Part shown: in pieces, positions 34,268 to 49,525 of the stretch
Layout of the letters: every line of letters starts with the position of its first letter
Numbering within the stretch: position 1 is the stretch's first letter
NCBI GenBank assembly: GCA_006503535.1
Contig: QYRS01000013.1
Coordinates: forward strand, 1,116,001-1,180,000
Direction: 5' to 3'
Source of the DNA: Arthrinium phaeospermum
Taxonomy: Eukaryota; Ascomycota; Sordariomycetes; Amphisphaeriales; Apiosporaceae
DNA: 64,000 nt
Program-made: the position numbers and the translations under genes
Notes under the pieces: model-generated
Database searches by the model: none
Told to the model about the DNA's origin: nothing
What the model saw: the letters and a program-made list of their open reading frames with translations, nothing else

Positions 34268-35191
34268 TTATGCCAGGACTATGACGGTGGTCGTAGGGCT
34301 TATCGAGACTTGAGGAATCGGCTGGCCGGCGGCTGGCGCAGATGGGGCAGGAACATTGGCCTTGGCTGAAGTGGCCGGGACAGCGCCTGCACGACTCGTC
34401 GGCGCGGGTGCAGCTCCGTTGCCAGGGTTCAGTGTAACGGTGCCCGAGGGGCCGATGGAGACCTGGATAGGTTTGGCCCCAGCAGGAGCAGACGGGGCTG
34501 GGGCAGCGGGAGCCGACGCAACAGGGGCGGACGAAGCCGGGGCCTTGGCCTTAGCTGAAGTGGTCGGGGCGGCGGCCTTGCTGGAGCAGGCACTGCTGGT
34601 TGGTGCAGGTGCCGGAGCCGCCCCGGCTCCGTTGCCAGGGTTCAAAACCACGGTGGTCGTAGGGTTGATCGATACCTGAGGAATGCCACCGGCGGCGCCT
34701 CCAGCTGGTGCTGATGCCGCAGGGGCCTTGGCTTGGGTGGTCGACGCCACTTTGCTGGTCGGGGCGGCAGCGCCGTTTCCGGGGTTCATCACCACTGTCG
34801 TCGTCGGGTTGATCGATACCTGCGGGATGGTTCCGGCTCCTCCCGCTCCTCCAGCCGGGGCGGAAGGCGCCGCGCCGACTGTCACAAAGATGGTAGTCGT
34901 GGACGAGAAGCTGGGCTCCGCAAGTTGCGACGCGCTCGCGGTGACGTAGACGAGTTCGGTCTTGGTAACGGTATCGGGGGCGGCATTGCGCTTCGAATTC
35001 GGGTTGGCAGTGACGGTCACAGTCACGGGACTGCACACCGAAGATGCTCCGGTTGGCGCCGCATCGCGTCGTTGCGCCTCCTCAAAGGCAGCCTGGTTGA
35101 GATCGGCCACGGCTCTTGGCAAAGAAGAGACTGGGCCGGCGGCCACAATCGTGGACATGACAGCAAAAGCTGCAGCGTACTTGGCGACCAT
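34268..35191 (-). CDS. Secreted Ala/Pro/Thr-rich repeat protein
   Basis: A single exon of 307 aa. Residues 1-24 are a signal peptide (MVAKYAAAFAVMSTIVAAGP onward). A pro-like segment follows with QRRD (40-43) and NSKRN (65-69), possible dibasic processing sites. From residue 122 an element IPQVSINPTTTVVxNPGNGA recurs four times: 122-140, 170-188, 241-259 (diverged: IQVSIGPSGTVTLNPGNG) and 292-307, where the protein stops in the middle of the element. The spacers are 48-70 residues of Ala/Pro/Ser/Lys-rich sequence, likely disordered or O-glycosylated. Only two Cys are present and no GPI signal is evident. I do not recognise the family. A cell-wall or matrix protein, or an apoplastic secreted protein, would fit. 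Confidence 0.75.
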   Translation of the reverse strand: MVAKYAAAFAVMSTIVAAGPVSSLPRAVADLNQAAFEEAQRRDAAPTGASSVCSPVTVTVTANPNSKRNAAPDTVTKTELVYVTASASQLAEPSFSSTTTIFVTVGAAPSAPAGGAGGAGTIPQVSINPTTTVVMNPGNGAAAPTSKVASTTQAKAPAASAPAGGAAGGIPQVSINPTTTVVLNPGNGAGAAPAPAPTSSACSSKAAAPTTSAKAKAPASSAPVASAPAAPAPSAPAGAKPIQVSIGPSGTVTLNPGNGAAPAPTSRAGAVPATSAKANVPAPSAPAAGQPIPQVSISPTTTVIVLA

Positions 35192-36554
35192 CTTGATTAG
35201 ACTGTAGAGGATAACGAGCGATAAAAGAGCGACCGGAAGATTCGATAAACGTGGCGAGTAATGGATGTTTGGATAAAAGAGCGGATAGAATCGAAGCTAT
35301 ACAGCAGATACACGGGTATTTCTGCTGCACAACGGTGTCAAAGGGGGGTCAAAAGAATGAATAATCCCGCTCAGCAGGCTTGTGAAGAAGCGAGAAAGAG
35401 GGGAGTAGAAAGGAAGCTATTCCTGGAGAAATAGGAACGCGTTGAAGACGGGAGGCGATTTAGCGATACACGACCAAAAACATCTCGAGAAGGGAAGAAT
35501 AGGAACGGGAGTCTCTCACTTGAGGCTCTGGCACACACCCGGCACATCGGTATAAGTGGAAGAGGCTCAAACGCCAGAGGCCTGTCCGCCAAGACGCCAG
35601 CGACTCCTGAGCGTCCAGAGTAGGCGATGGCCAGGGTTGCAGGGACTGCGGGCCTGCAGGTACTGCACTGCACGGCGCTGGGATTGGCTCTCGGGGCCTC
35701 GGGAATGCCAGGGGCTGTGTCCCTCTCTTTCGGCAGGGACAACGGCGGATGGTGAGTACATAGCAACTGGGCCAGAGCACGTTTCGTTCTTCAGCCCGGC
35801 CTCTTCTGCACCACGAAACACATAGTCGGTCGGCTGACTCTGTCTCTGTCTGTCCTACGGTGCTTGAGGTGCACCAGCGCGACGATTCGAATACGGGCCT
35901 TTGGAGATGCAGCCCGCCCAAAGGTGGTATGTAGCAGGAGGGGGTGGATTTTGCGGTTGTGTTTTGTTTTAGGACGCTGGTCCAACCGCTGGGTAGAGGT
36001 TCTGAAACCCGGCTTGTCTCAAGAGGAGAGAGGCCGGTGATTAGTGGAGGAGAGGGCCGAGGAGCCAATGGCGCCAGTGGCACCCTGCCTAGCCTGCCTA
36101 GCCTGCCAGCGCCCAGAGCAGAACAAGAGGGCCACCCAAGACGAGATAGACTCGAGATAGAGAGCAAAAGTTTCATAGTTTCGTCCGACGTAGATGAACT
36201 TGTTCTTTTGGCCTGGTCGGATCTGCGACCATCTACACAGGGGATCGCGATCATTCGGCTTCCTTCCTGAGCATTATTCCAGCAGGCACGCATCACGGTG
36301 GTTCAGCGGATGTGAGAGGGAGGAGATCGCTGAAATGCTTAGCCCTCGTGCTAACTCAAATGGTCCCCAGAATTCGACTCTTTACAAGTACGGGTCTTTC
36401 GGGATATTCTGGCCTATGCTTTAACGCCAATACTCACCTTTTAGAAATTAATTAGATTAAACCGTCATGCTTCCTCTTCCATCATCGTGGCAAAGCAGGA
36501 TCCGATCCAAAATAAATACCACCTGGCAAGGCTGGCTAATTACAGTTGCCCCCT
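35192..36554. other. Intergenic flank of the AT-rich island
   Basis: Several medium open frames overlap on both strands, but none has family resemblance or splice logic. A TGCCTAGCC short repeat is seen at about 36087-36107. Base composition changes abruptly to AT-rich near 36550. Confidence 0.5.
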
Positions 36555-39070
36555 TGAAAGTTTATTAATTTCGAACCCTTATAAGTATATTGCGTTTTAT
36601 TAATAAAATTACACTTAACGTATAAGTATAAGTTAAATTAGCTATAGTATGTATTAAAGTAATTATATTATTATATATTAATCGATTTTAGCGTTTTTAA
36701 GCCTTTTTAAAACCTATTAATATATTAACGTATATTGGTCGATTTTAGCGTTTTTAAGCTTTTTTAAAGCTTATTAATACATTAACATATATTAGTTAAT
36801 TTTAACGTTTTTAAGCCTTTTTAAAACCTATTAATATATTAATATATTAGTCGATTCCAGTGTTTTTAAGCCTTTTTAAAACTTATTAATATATTATTAT
36901 ATTAGTTAATATTAGGGGTAAGTTTAATTAAGTAATAAGATAAGTATATTAATTAAATTTAGTAATATTTTTTAATGTTTTAATATTAATTAATAGGTAT
37001 TTATATATAATCTTTAAAAATAACTTAATTTATACTAAAATCCGGCTTATTTTAAATATTAATAGCTAGTTAAAACATTACTTTTTAAAATAACTAACTA
37101 AAGCCGCCGGGATATTAACCGGGCTAACCGGCGAAAAAGATTAGGTATTATTAACTTAAAAGTTTACCGAATCTCGACTAAAAAAGCTTTTTCCCCGAAT
37201 CCGTAAAGATAGCGGTTTTTAATAAACTTTTTAACCTTTAATTAAAAGTTTTCGATTATATTTAAGTTGGAGCTTTTAAAAGGGAAGTTAATAAATCGGT
37301 TTATTAGGAAGTTATCTATTATTTATTACTTAATTAATTTAGATTTATAAACCGATACGTTATTTTAAATAAATTAATATTAAGGGTTAACGTAAATAAA
37401 ATTAATTATTAAAAATAGGATATATTATTAATAAATTATTAAAATAATAATTCCTTATAATTTTACTTATATAAATAATAAATTAACTTTCTTTTTAATA
37501 ATAAACCCCTAAAATATTTAACCATAGCGTTTAGACTTAGTTTTATTATATTAAAAAAGTTTTTTTTTAAATAAAAAAGTAACGTTTTTTTTTTAATAAT
37601 AATATCATTAATTTAAAATTTATTAATAAATATTATTTTTATTTAATTATTCTTAATAAAGCCGGCATATTTAAAAACGAATTTTAAACGTTAGTAATAA
37701 TAAGCTATAATTAACTTAATACGGTATAATTAAGGTATATATTAAAACTTTATTTCTAATAAAATATATTATTAAGTATTAATTAAAAAATATAATAACA
37801 AGTATATAAATATTAAATAAGTTTTAAAATAAAAAATATTTAAATAATATTTAAATTTAAAATTAATTTTTAATAATTTATTTTTATAATATTTTAATTA
37901 CTTTACGCCTATTATTATTATAATAAATAAAATATATATTAATTATTATTATAATTAATTTATTAATAAGAAAAATTTAATAAATCAGTAATTTTTCGGC
38001 AAAAAAAATATATATAATATAATATTTTAACCTAAATCTTTTATTTTATTATAGTTTTTAAGGTTCGTTAACGATAAATAAAATCGCGGATATTTTATTT
38101 AATATTTTTATAAATTCGGTTATTTTAAAAGCGACGTTTTAATTTTTTCTACCGTCGATTAACGTTAAAAAGGTAACGGGGAAAGATTTATTCGAAGTAT
38201 TTAAGGAAATAAAAAAAATTAATAAATAAAAAAGTAATAAATCGGCTAAGAATTAATTTAATATAAATAATTTTTAAAGGAAATTTAAAAATTAGGTCGA
38301 TTTTTAATAAATTAATTAAAAAAATTAAATATTAATTTATTAAAATTGTTATTATAATAAATTAATTAAGGCCGGTTTCTTATTAATTAATAGCAATTAG
38401 TAAGAGATAATGAATAAGAAAAAAAAAACTTTCTAACTTTTTTTATAACCTAATTAATTAACGTTTTTTTATTTTTATTTTAAATATTTTTTAAAATAAA
38501 AAAATAAAAAGATTTTTAACGTAATAAAGAGATAAATTACTAATTTTTACCGGCTTATTATAAATGTTAAAGTAAAGGAGAAAAGGAGGGGTTATCGTAA
38601 CTAGCGCGAAATAAGTTATTAATACCGGCGTTAATAAAGATATTTTAATAAGTAAAAAATGTTTAAATTATAGTAAAAAAGAAAAAAGAAAAAGGAAAAA
38701 AGTAAAAAATAATATATTTAGTATATACGTAAGGTATTTATATTAAAAAAGTAGTAATATTAATATATAAAAGTAAAGTTTAAAAAAAATAACTAATTAA
38801 TAATTATATATAAATAATATTTAATAAGGTTTAATTTATTAATATATTAAATAAAACGGCTATTTTATTTTTAAAATAACGCGTTTTTTATATTAAAATT
38901 CGAAATTAATAACCCTATTTATTTATAAGGAGCCGGAAATTAATATAAAACATTTTAAATCGTATACCGTTATTTTTAAGCCTTAATTATAGTGTAGGAA
39001 GTAATAAAAACATTAAATATTATTGTATATTAATGTATTAATTATATCTATTAAATAATAAACTTTTAGG
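36555..39070. mobile_element. AT-rich, RIP-mutated repeat relic
   Basis: About 2.5 kb of extreme AT content between normal-GC flanks, without any reading frame of note. C and G survive almost only in CG, CC/GG, CT/AG contexts. For example, bases 37081-37200 contain no CA and no TG dinucleotide at all, while CG occurs several times. Loss of CpA/TpG with gain of TpA is the mark of RIP, which acts on duplicated DNA, so this was presumably a transposon. No domain, terminal repeat or target-site duplication could be identified, so class and orientation are unknown. Confidence 0.8.
36670..36910. repeat. Four tandem copies of a ~57-base unit inside the AT-rich island
   Basis: The core CGATTTTAGCGTTTTTAAGC starts at 36683 and recurs at 36740, about 36797 and 36852 (spacing 57, 57, 55). 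Each core is followed by a CCTTTTTAAAACCTATTAATAT-like tail. Copy 3 has TAATTTTAACG in place of CGATTTTAGCG, and copy 4 has GATTCCAGTG, so the copies differ mainly by transitions. Confidence 0.85.
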
Positions 39071-40297
39071 GATAAACGTGTACAAGTCGGCGGGGAGAAT
39101 GCGCAGTCCAAATTGACTCTAATGTTCTCTTGACCGTATCTAAGGTGCAGGTAACAATTAGCGCATGTGGTTTTATTGGGTTCATTGGACAAGACCTGCC
39201 AAATCGTCAACGGACGGCCTTGCAAGCCGCCGCCAAGAACTGGCGAATAAGATACATAGCTCCATCCTTACGCGCGACAGATTCCCTTGACGCGCCACTG
39301 TTGGATCCGGGGGGGGGGGCGTCTAAGAACAGACACGGTCCCGCGCCACTTCCTTCCAAGACCGCGCGGATGAGATTAAAACATGTATACATCTTCCATC
39401 TACCGCCTATCTGATCTATCTACATATAGATAGATACCCATTATCCGACTGCCAGGTCTTCGAAGCGGCCGCAGCTGCTATATGCTTATTTGCACATCCG
39501 TTTCAACCTCAAAAAGTGGCTATTATGTACGTAGTGACGAGTGGTTTACCGTACTTATCCTGACCGTATTAACCTACCGTGTTACCTGCCCGAGTCATTA
39601 CAGGGCGCCTGCAGGCTTTGTTAGTTTGAGGTTAAACACAGCACGGAGTGGACCAGCCAGCGTGTAAAACCACTCAATCCGCTCGAACAGCCTCTCCGGT
39701 TCCGTCTATTAGACATAAAGCTAATCTGGACGATGCCTCGGTCCGGTACCTAGTCCCGCACCGGAGGTTGATTAGTTATTGCCAGCCAACATGCCGGAAA
39801 AACCTCTGACCGGGCGAGCTCTCTTATTGCGGCAAGCGACAAGTCTACGTAGTATACGCTGGGGATACTATTATTGAGGTCAGGGTCTAGGTATACCGTG
39901 CTGCGTGCCCCTGAAATCTGGACCCTCCCCCCGGAAGCAGTGGTGAGTGGGGGACTGGAGCATCAACGTCGCGCACCCCCACAGCACTCAGGATGCGGTT
40001 TGGAGCCGCCTCTTCGCTTATACATGCACATTACTGTCGTTACTGTCGGCAAGCCGCATTCCGAAGTCAGGTTACCACGAGGAGCTCACCGACCGGTATT
40101 CAATGACACCACGGCAAATCTATCCATTAACCCTGCAGTATGTATGATTCTACATACTCATAACCCGCGACGGGAACAATATGCTGCCGACGGCAGTGGT
40201 AGACCACGGTTCCATGCCAGACGTAGATATGTCTGGTCCTGAGCAGTGGAACCCTTCCTGAACTCACTCCTAGCTTGTGGCCGACGGATCCCGCCTC
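39071..40297. other. Intergenic, no gene seen
   Basis: Normal-GC sequence resumes sharply after the AT-rich island. It contains a TAGA repeat near 39420-39436 and a G-run near 39310. Small open frames here are unsupported. A short inverted match GATCCCG..CTCT / AGAG..CGGGATC at about 40287-40312 spans the carboxypeptidase stop and may form a hairpin. Confidence 0.5.
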
Positions 40298-41825
40298 TCA
40301 AAGAGACGGGATCAAATACTGCATGCCCTGCCAGATCTCAATGCTGCTTGGCCGGATCTGGTTTGCTGGCAGAATGAATGAGCTGCCCCTGAGTTCGATT
40401 GCCCATGCATAGGTGGTTCCGGCGACTTCTGTCATGTACTGTGATAGGTCTGGTCAGATACTCCCTTTTCTAGTAGAAGCAGTGTCGGGAAAGGCGCGAG
40501 ATCACTTACGTCCGTGCTGCCTCCCGTCGCCGCATAGAGAGTCGAGCAGATTGGGCCATAGGTGAATTTCTTCCCATAAGGCTTAGCAATGGCCGACTGC
40601 AAACCACCGGCCAAAGACTCCTGCTTGGCATCATTGGAAGCTCTCTTAGAGCAGGTGTAGCCGTACGGGAGAAGGATGTACTGGCCATACGAGTGGAAAT
40701 CAATGTAGAGTCTGACCCCCTTGCCAGCTGCGAGCTTGTCGGTAAAAGCCTTGAGCACCTTGACCTCGGGGGTGTCGCCAGCAGCCTGGCCTTTGAAGTC
40801 CTCGGCCGAGGGGTTAGTTGAGGCGCCGCCGGAGACTTCCCACTTGTAGGGCCAGTTTCGGTTGATGTCAGTACCCTTGGCCGAGGTGCCAGATCGAGGC
40901 ATTCGGTTCTTCCGCCAGAGTCTATCGCCGCTTTCGCTTTGGGTGTAGGTGAATCCTGTTGCTAGTAAGAAGCGAGTCCTGCTAGATTGCAAGCACGACC
41001 TGCACCACCGGATTCTACTCACCATCGGGATTGACAACGGGGAAGAAGTAAAAGTCGTACGAGTCCAAGAAGCCTTTGATCGTGGCGTTGTTGCCATAGC
41101 CCGAGACAAGCTGGTAGGCGAAATATTCCACCACCTAGTTGCCGGTCAACGGGTCTGTAACGCGCGGTTGTTCGCTTTTCGAGATGCTTACCATGGTGGC
41201 AATCCACTCACGGGCGTGGACGGTGCCGTGGATGTAAACTGCCGGCTTCGAGCCGCTTCCACCGCTCCCCCAGAGATGAAGACCAGTTATCTGACGTCCC
41301 TCGTACGAAGCTCCAATCTCGAGCATCTCGGAGTTCTGCGGAAGAGCCGACTGCAGATCTTTGAGGAAGCTCAGATGATCGCTGTAGGAGTGGTAGCTGT
41401 TGAACCACGAATCACTGGGGAGAGCATCGGCGGTGACCTCCTTCGCGAAAGCTATATGGAACCCCGTCAACACCTCCTCGGGGCTAGGTCTGGGAACGCA
41501 TGCTACACTCACAGCTGTAGCTGACCAAAGGACCCTCGGCCGCGATAGAGGCACCGAGGTCCTCGTCAAGGACGTCGCTGGGCAGGTTCATAGCTTCGAG
41601 GGCAGCGACATCGCCGGGCGCGACGGCAACATCCATGTAGTCGGCATGACTGCGCAGCTCAAGCGTCTGGGCCAAGCTGGCAATCTTGCTCTTCAGTGAC
41701 GGGAGTCCCTCTGTGGCGTTGAGACGGTAGACCTTGAAGCCATCGTAAACGGCTCGTTCCGGGGGAGGGGCGACAGCCGCCGAAGCCAGAGAGGCCGCAA
41801 CTGAGATCGCCTGGAGAAGTTTCAT
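40298..41825 (-). CDS. Secreted zinc carboxypeptidase, M14A family
   Basis: Five exons: 41825-41513, 41451-41192, 41134-41023, 40955-40510, 40438-40298 (423 aa; introns 57-71 bases, all phases close). Signal peptide at residues 1-19, then an activation propeptide (about 25-105) with [26 protein letters not shown] and [13 protein letters not shown]. The catalytic domain starts near [17 protein letters not shown]. Zinc ligands are H183 and E186 ([12 protein letters not shown]) and H316 (DFHSYGQ). The substrate Arg/Asn pair lies in [10 protein letters not shown] (260-263), and the catalytic Glu is E392 (AIELRG) in the last exon. It removes C-terminal residues from peptides outside the cell. The first intron acceptor was set at CATATAG (41452), because closer AG dinucleotides would make an intron of only about 29 bases or break the frame. 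Confidence 0.92.
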
Positions 41826-42895
41826 GGTGGTCTAATACTGATCAGGTTGAGTGGGAGTGGGACCTGAGATATAAGACCAAGTTGGGCGGAAATCTGGGAG
41901 GACTGGTAATTAAGTACTCATTACCTACATAGGTAGCATAACTCGTGTGCTACAGTCAGTATTGATCGATGTTGTGGGGGGAGTGGCTAGGAAAGCCTTT
42001 AGTTGTGATTTCTACAAGGTTCATAAAGATCGACCCCGAGATCACCATGGAAGGTGGGAAGGTACACCCTTGTCAAGCAGGAACCAACGAATGTAACATA
42101 AAACGGGCAGGTCCAGACAGGCAATACTTAACAAACGAAATGGCAATCGGCATACGCTAGGCTTCCATTTCTGGCAGGACTGTCTCCCTCATCGACGTCG
42201 TTTGGTTGGCCATGACGTGACTACTTAGATTAAGTAGAGTGAAGACGCACATGCTATCGCAAATACCACCTCCCCCCTTTGTTGTTTGCCCTCTCGGTGT
42301 CAGGTATTAATACGAGCCACCATGCGAACCATACATATGTGAGTGCAACAAACAACTCACAATCTTGAATGCATCAACCGCCATGCAAGGCCTCGTCGAC
42401 TTCGTCCCCTCGTTTGCCGGCAAAGGAGGGGGGTCAAGGGAGGTGACTCGCTGGTTGCCCCTTTGACCTGCCAATTCGGGCATTCATCTAGACCCTGGGC
42501 CTGATCATTGTTGGGGTACCGTTTCTTGGCTGCAACTCTGCGCTAAGTAGCTTCCTAGCCGAGAAGTAGCTCCGTTGGTACCAATGAACTTCCAATGTTC
42601 AATTCGTTGGTTGTTGCCCATTATAGGGGCCCGGTCTGGTGGCATATGTTGGTCTATACTCCGTATGGTTTGCGCAAATGCATTGTAGACCAGCCTTGGC
42701 ATGGCAAGTGGCCAGTTTCTGACAACAACGTTGAAGTTTCAAAAGCATTTCCATTTTGATATTATTGCGGGCATACTAAAGGATACAAAACGTCATTGAA
42801 CATGCTATATCATCATACGAGTCATAAGTGCATTCGAGGCGCACACTCTGCTTAAGCAGAACCTGTTGGAAAGCCCTCCTCACCCTGCGGTCCGA
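41826..42895. other. Intergenic, no gene seen
   Basis: Upstream region of the carboxypeptidase and 3' flank of the catalase. Nothing further is recognisable. Confidence 0.6.
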
Positions 42896-44597
42896 CTACA
42901 ATTTGGGCACGCTCTTCTCCGTGGCAGATTCAATAGCAGCTCCAAGCTCGGAGTTGACATGCGAGAACATTTCATAGGTGCGGCGGCGGGTATCGACATG
43001 GGCGTTGCACAGGTGTCCGGCGACGTTGTTGATGTAGTTCTCCTGCTGGCCGGGGGTTCTCCCAAGAACCTTCCACAGCCTGGAAACCCGGTTAGATACT
43101 TTATTTCGTCACATAACGACCGATGTTGGGATCGCACTTACCCGTTCGCCTGTTCATAGTCGTGGGGCTGCATGTCATCAAAGAGGGCGTTGACGGCCTC
43201 GCCCGCCCACTTCTCGTGGGGGTTAGTCGGGCTGATGGGCTTGTACGTCAGGGGCCGGTAGCTGCTCGGGTAGTTGGGGTTGGCGCCGTAGTTGCCGTTG
43301 ACAGACATGGCGCCGTCACGCTGATACGGGTTGAATGCTTTCAGGGGGGCATTGACGGGGATCTGCTGGTAGTTGACGCCGAGGCGGTGCCGGTGCGTGT
43401 CAGGGTACGAGAAGAGGCGGGACTGGAGGACGGGGTCGGCCGACGGCTCCACGCCCGGTACCAGATGGCTCGGCGCGAAAGCAACCTGCTCGATCTCGGC
43501 GAAGTAGTTCTCGACGTTTCGGTTGAGCGTCATCTTGCCGAACCGCCGCAGAGGGACCTCGCCCTGTGGCCACACCTTGGTGAGGTCAAAGATATTCCAC
43601 TTGAACTTCTCGGCTTGCTCGGGGGTCAGGACCTGGACGTATACGGTCCAGCTGGGGTGCTCGCCCCGCTGGATGGCCTCGAAGAGATCCTGGGTCGAGA
43701 AGTCGGGGTTCTCGGAAGCCAATTTGCCGGCCTCCTCATTCGTCAGGGTCTTGCTGCCCTGGTCCGTCTTCAGGTGGATTTGGACATAGACGAAGGAGCC
43801 ATCCGGCTTGACGAACTTGTGTGTGTGCCCGCTGTAGCCGTTCATGAACCGATAGGAGTAGGGAGTACCTCGGTCAGAAAATAAATGCATGACCTGGTGA
43901 ATTGACTCGGGGTGGGTGCTGAGGTAGTCCCAGAACTAGCGGGAGAGCCCTGTTAGTGGCATGTGCCGAGTGGGTGAACAGCTGAGGAGGCACTCACCAT
44001 GGTAGCATCCTTGAGGTTGGTTTGGGGGTTGCGCTTCTGCGTGTGGATGAACAATGGGAAGTTGGTCGGGTCACGCAGGAAGAAGACCGGCGTGTTGTTG
44101 TATACCCAATCCCAGTTGCCCTCCTGGGTATAGAACTTGACTGAGAAGCCTGCAATGTCGCCCATTAGCTTTCTTATCATCGTGGCCCGAGCCAGCTAGG
44201 CTCGCGGCAGGTCGATAACCAAAGGCATACCTCTGGGGTCCCGTGCGCTGTCGGGCGAACCCTTCTCGCCGCCGACAGTCGAGAATCGCGCAATGCATGG
44301 TGTCTTCTTGCCGACGCCCGTCAACATGTCGACAGAACAGATATCACTGATGTCGTCTGTGACCTCGAACTCGCCATAAGCGCCCGCACCCTTGGCATGA
44401 ACAACACGCTCGGGGATACGCTCTCGGTCGAAATGGGCCAGAAGATCAATCAAGTGGAAGTCCTGCAGCAACAGCGGCCCCTGCGTGCCGACCCGTTGCC
44501 ACTTGCTTGGGTTCTCGACCGGACATCCATTGGAGGCCGTGTAGACCGGCTTCTCGTCATACTTGAAAGTAGAAGCGGGAGCACTGTTAGCAGCCAT
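42896..44597 (-). CDS. Monofunctional haem catalase, small-subunit type
   Basis: Four exons: 44597-44231, 44149-43998, 43935-43142, 43079-42896 (498 aa; introns 81, 62 and 62 bases). It dismutates H2O2 to water and oxygen. Catalytic His67 is in [13 protein letters not shown], the distal Asn141 in [14 protein letters not shown], and the haem-ligand Tyr350 in [15 protein letters not shown]. Length and the lack of a C-terminal flavodoxin-like domain place it with small-subunit catalases. It has no signal peptide. The C-terminus is SVPKL: the final PKL is close to, but not a standard, PTS1 peroxisomal signal (SKL type), so location in peroxisome or cytosol is open. It lies 0.8 kb downstream of katG on the same strand. 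Confidence 0.94.
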
Positions 44598-45399
44598 GAT
44601 GTTGATCTCTTTGTCTTGTGCTTCAAAGGTAGGTAGGTGGCAGGGTGGCAGCGCGAGTATTTGGGTTACAAAGATGGTCTCAATACATTGATGTAGTTGC
44701 TCCGTTGACGAAAGACTTTAAAAACCTCCCCCAAATCAACGGCTATTAAATAATCAACAAGCAACTACCGGTACACCACTGAAGTCATAAGACATGCGGA
44801 CACCACTCAACAACACCTGTTGCCCCTCTTTCTTAGGTAACCCTGGTGGCTGGGCTCTCCGGGTGGGTTGGTGGGTTGGTGGGGTATGGGGTATGATATC
44901 AGGGGCCCAGGGTCGTGGGCCAATCACAGATATGGTATTTGTGAATTACTGCCAGAACAGCTCGAAGAGGCTTAGAATACTGGATCTGGTACGTTGGTTC
45001 TTGCGAATGCCCTCCGTAGTCCGGTCCTTGTCAAAACTGAAATATACGCCGGTTTTCGCTATGCAGTCTTATACCTTGAGCACCCCCACTAAGACACTAC
45101 TATTAAAAAGCTAAACACTGATACATGTATAGATTCCTAATGGCGGAAATAGTCCCAGCAGGCAATAGACAAACGCCAACACTCACGACAGAGACGGCGA
45201 GGACAAATTGTTACTCGAGTATGAGGTAAATTCGAACTACACATACTACTACTACGAGGTAGATACTCAGCTCCTATGAGCTTAGCCAATCGACTATCGA
45301 AAAGGGGGAACACCCGATGGGAAATCCCATAGCTCGTAGCAATCAACCTGCCAGTTTGTAATGGTCAATCTGGGGTGATACATATTCAACCAACTTCGC
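44598..45399. other. Intergenic between catalase and katG
   Basis: 802 bases containing the catalase promoter and the katG 3' flank. A G/T-rich run of GGGTTGGTGGG type lies at about 44858-44890, about 260-300 bases upstream of the catalase start. Confidence 0.55.
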
Positions 45400-49228
<3,829 letters not shown>

Positions 49229-49525
49229 ATGCAGCCACCACCTTGGCACCTTGGAGCAGCGCCACGCACCAACAACATTCCCCGCCGGTTTACGGCTGCC
49301 TTGTGGCGGCGCGCAGCTTCATGGACTCGGCTGCTTGAGGACCAGCCAATCGGCATCTATACGTTTGTCACATTGGCTGCTTCATTGGCAGTTTGGATCC
49401 CCTACAAGCAGTAAGTACATCTTGCCCTCCAATTGATGATTCCCGAGAATCGGCCGCACAGAGAACCCCCCAGCCCCCTGCCCCCTTCCCCCAAAAAGGC
49501 GTCCCGCTATTTGCAACGGAGATAA
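49229..49525 (+). CDS. Speculative small two-exon membrane protein
   Basis: Exon 49229-49410 ends in a perfect GTAAGT donor; a 51-base intron ends in GCACAG; exon 49462-49525 continues in frame to TAA, giving 81 aa. The product has a basic, Arg-rich N-terminal part with few acidic residues (like a mitochondrial leader), one hydrophobic helix (IGIYTFVTLAASLAVWIPY), and a Pro-rich basic tail. No family recognised, and the branch site is weak. The model is supported only by donor, acceptor and phase. It is isolated in a 3.7 kb gene-poor stretch. Confidence 0.28.

Noticed and set aside
35460..36296. A 278-codon minus-strand frame next to the AT-rich island
   Set aside because: Overlapped by equally long frames on both strands, no family resemblance, and Arg/Ser/Pro-rich random composition.
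36555..39070. The AT-rich island as a centromere, replication origin or integrated mitochondrial DNA
   Set aside because: The specific absence of CpA/TpG with CpG retained is better explained by RIP, and no mitochondrial gene is recognisable.
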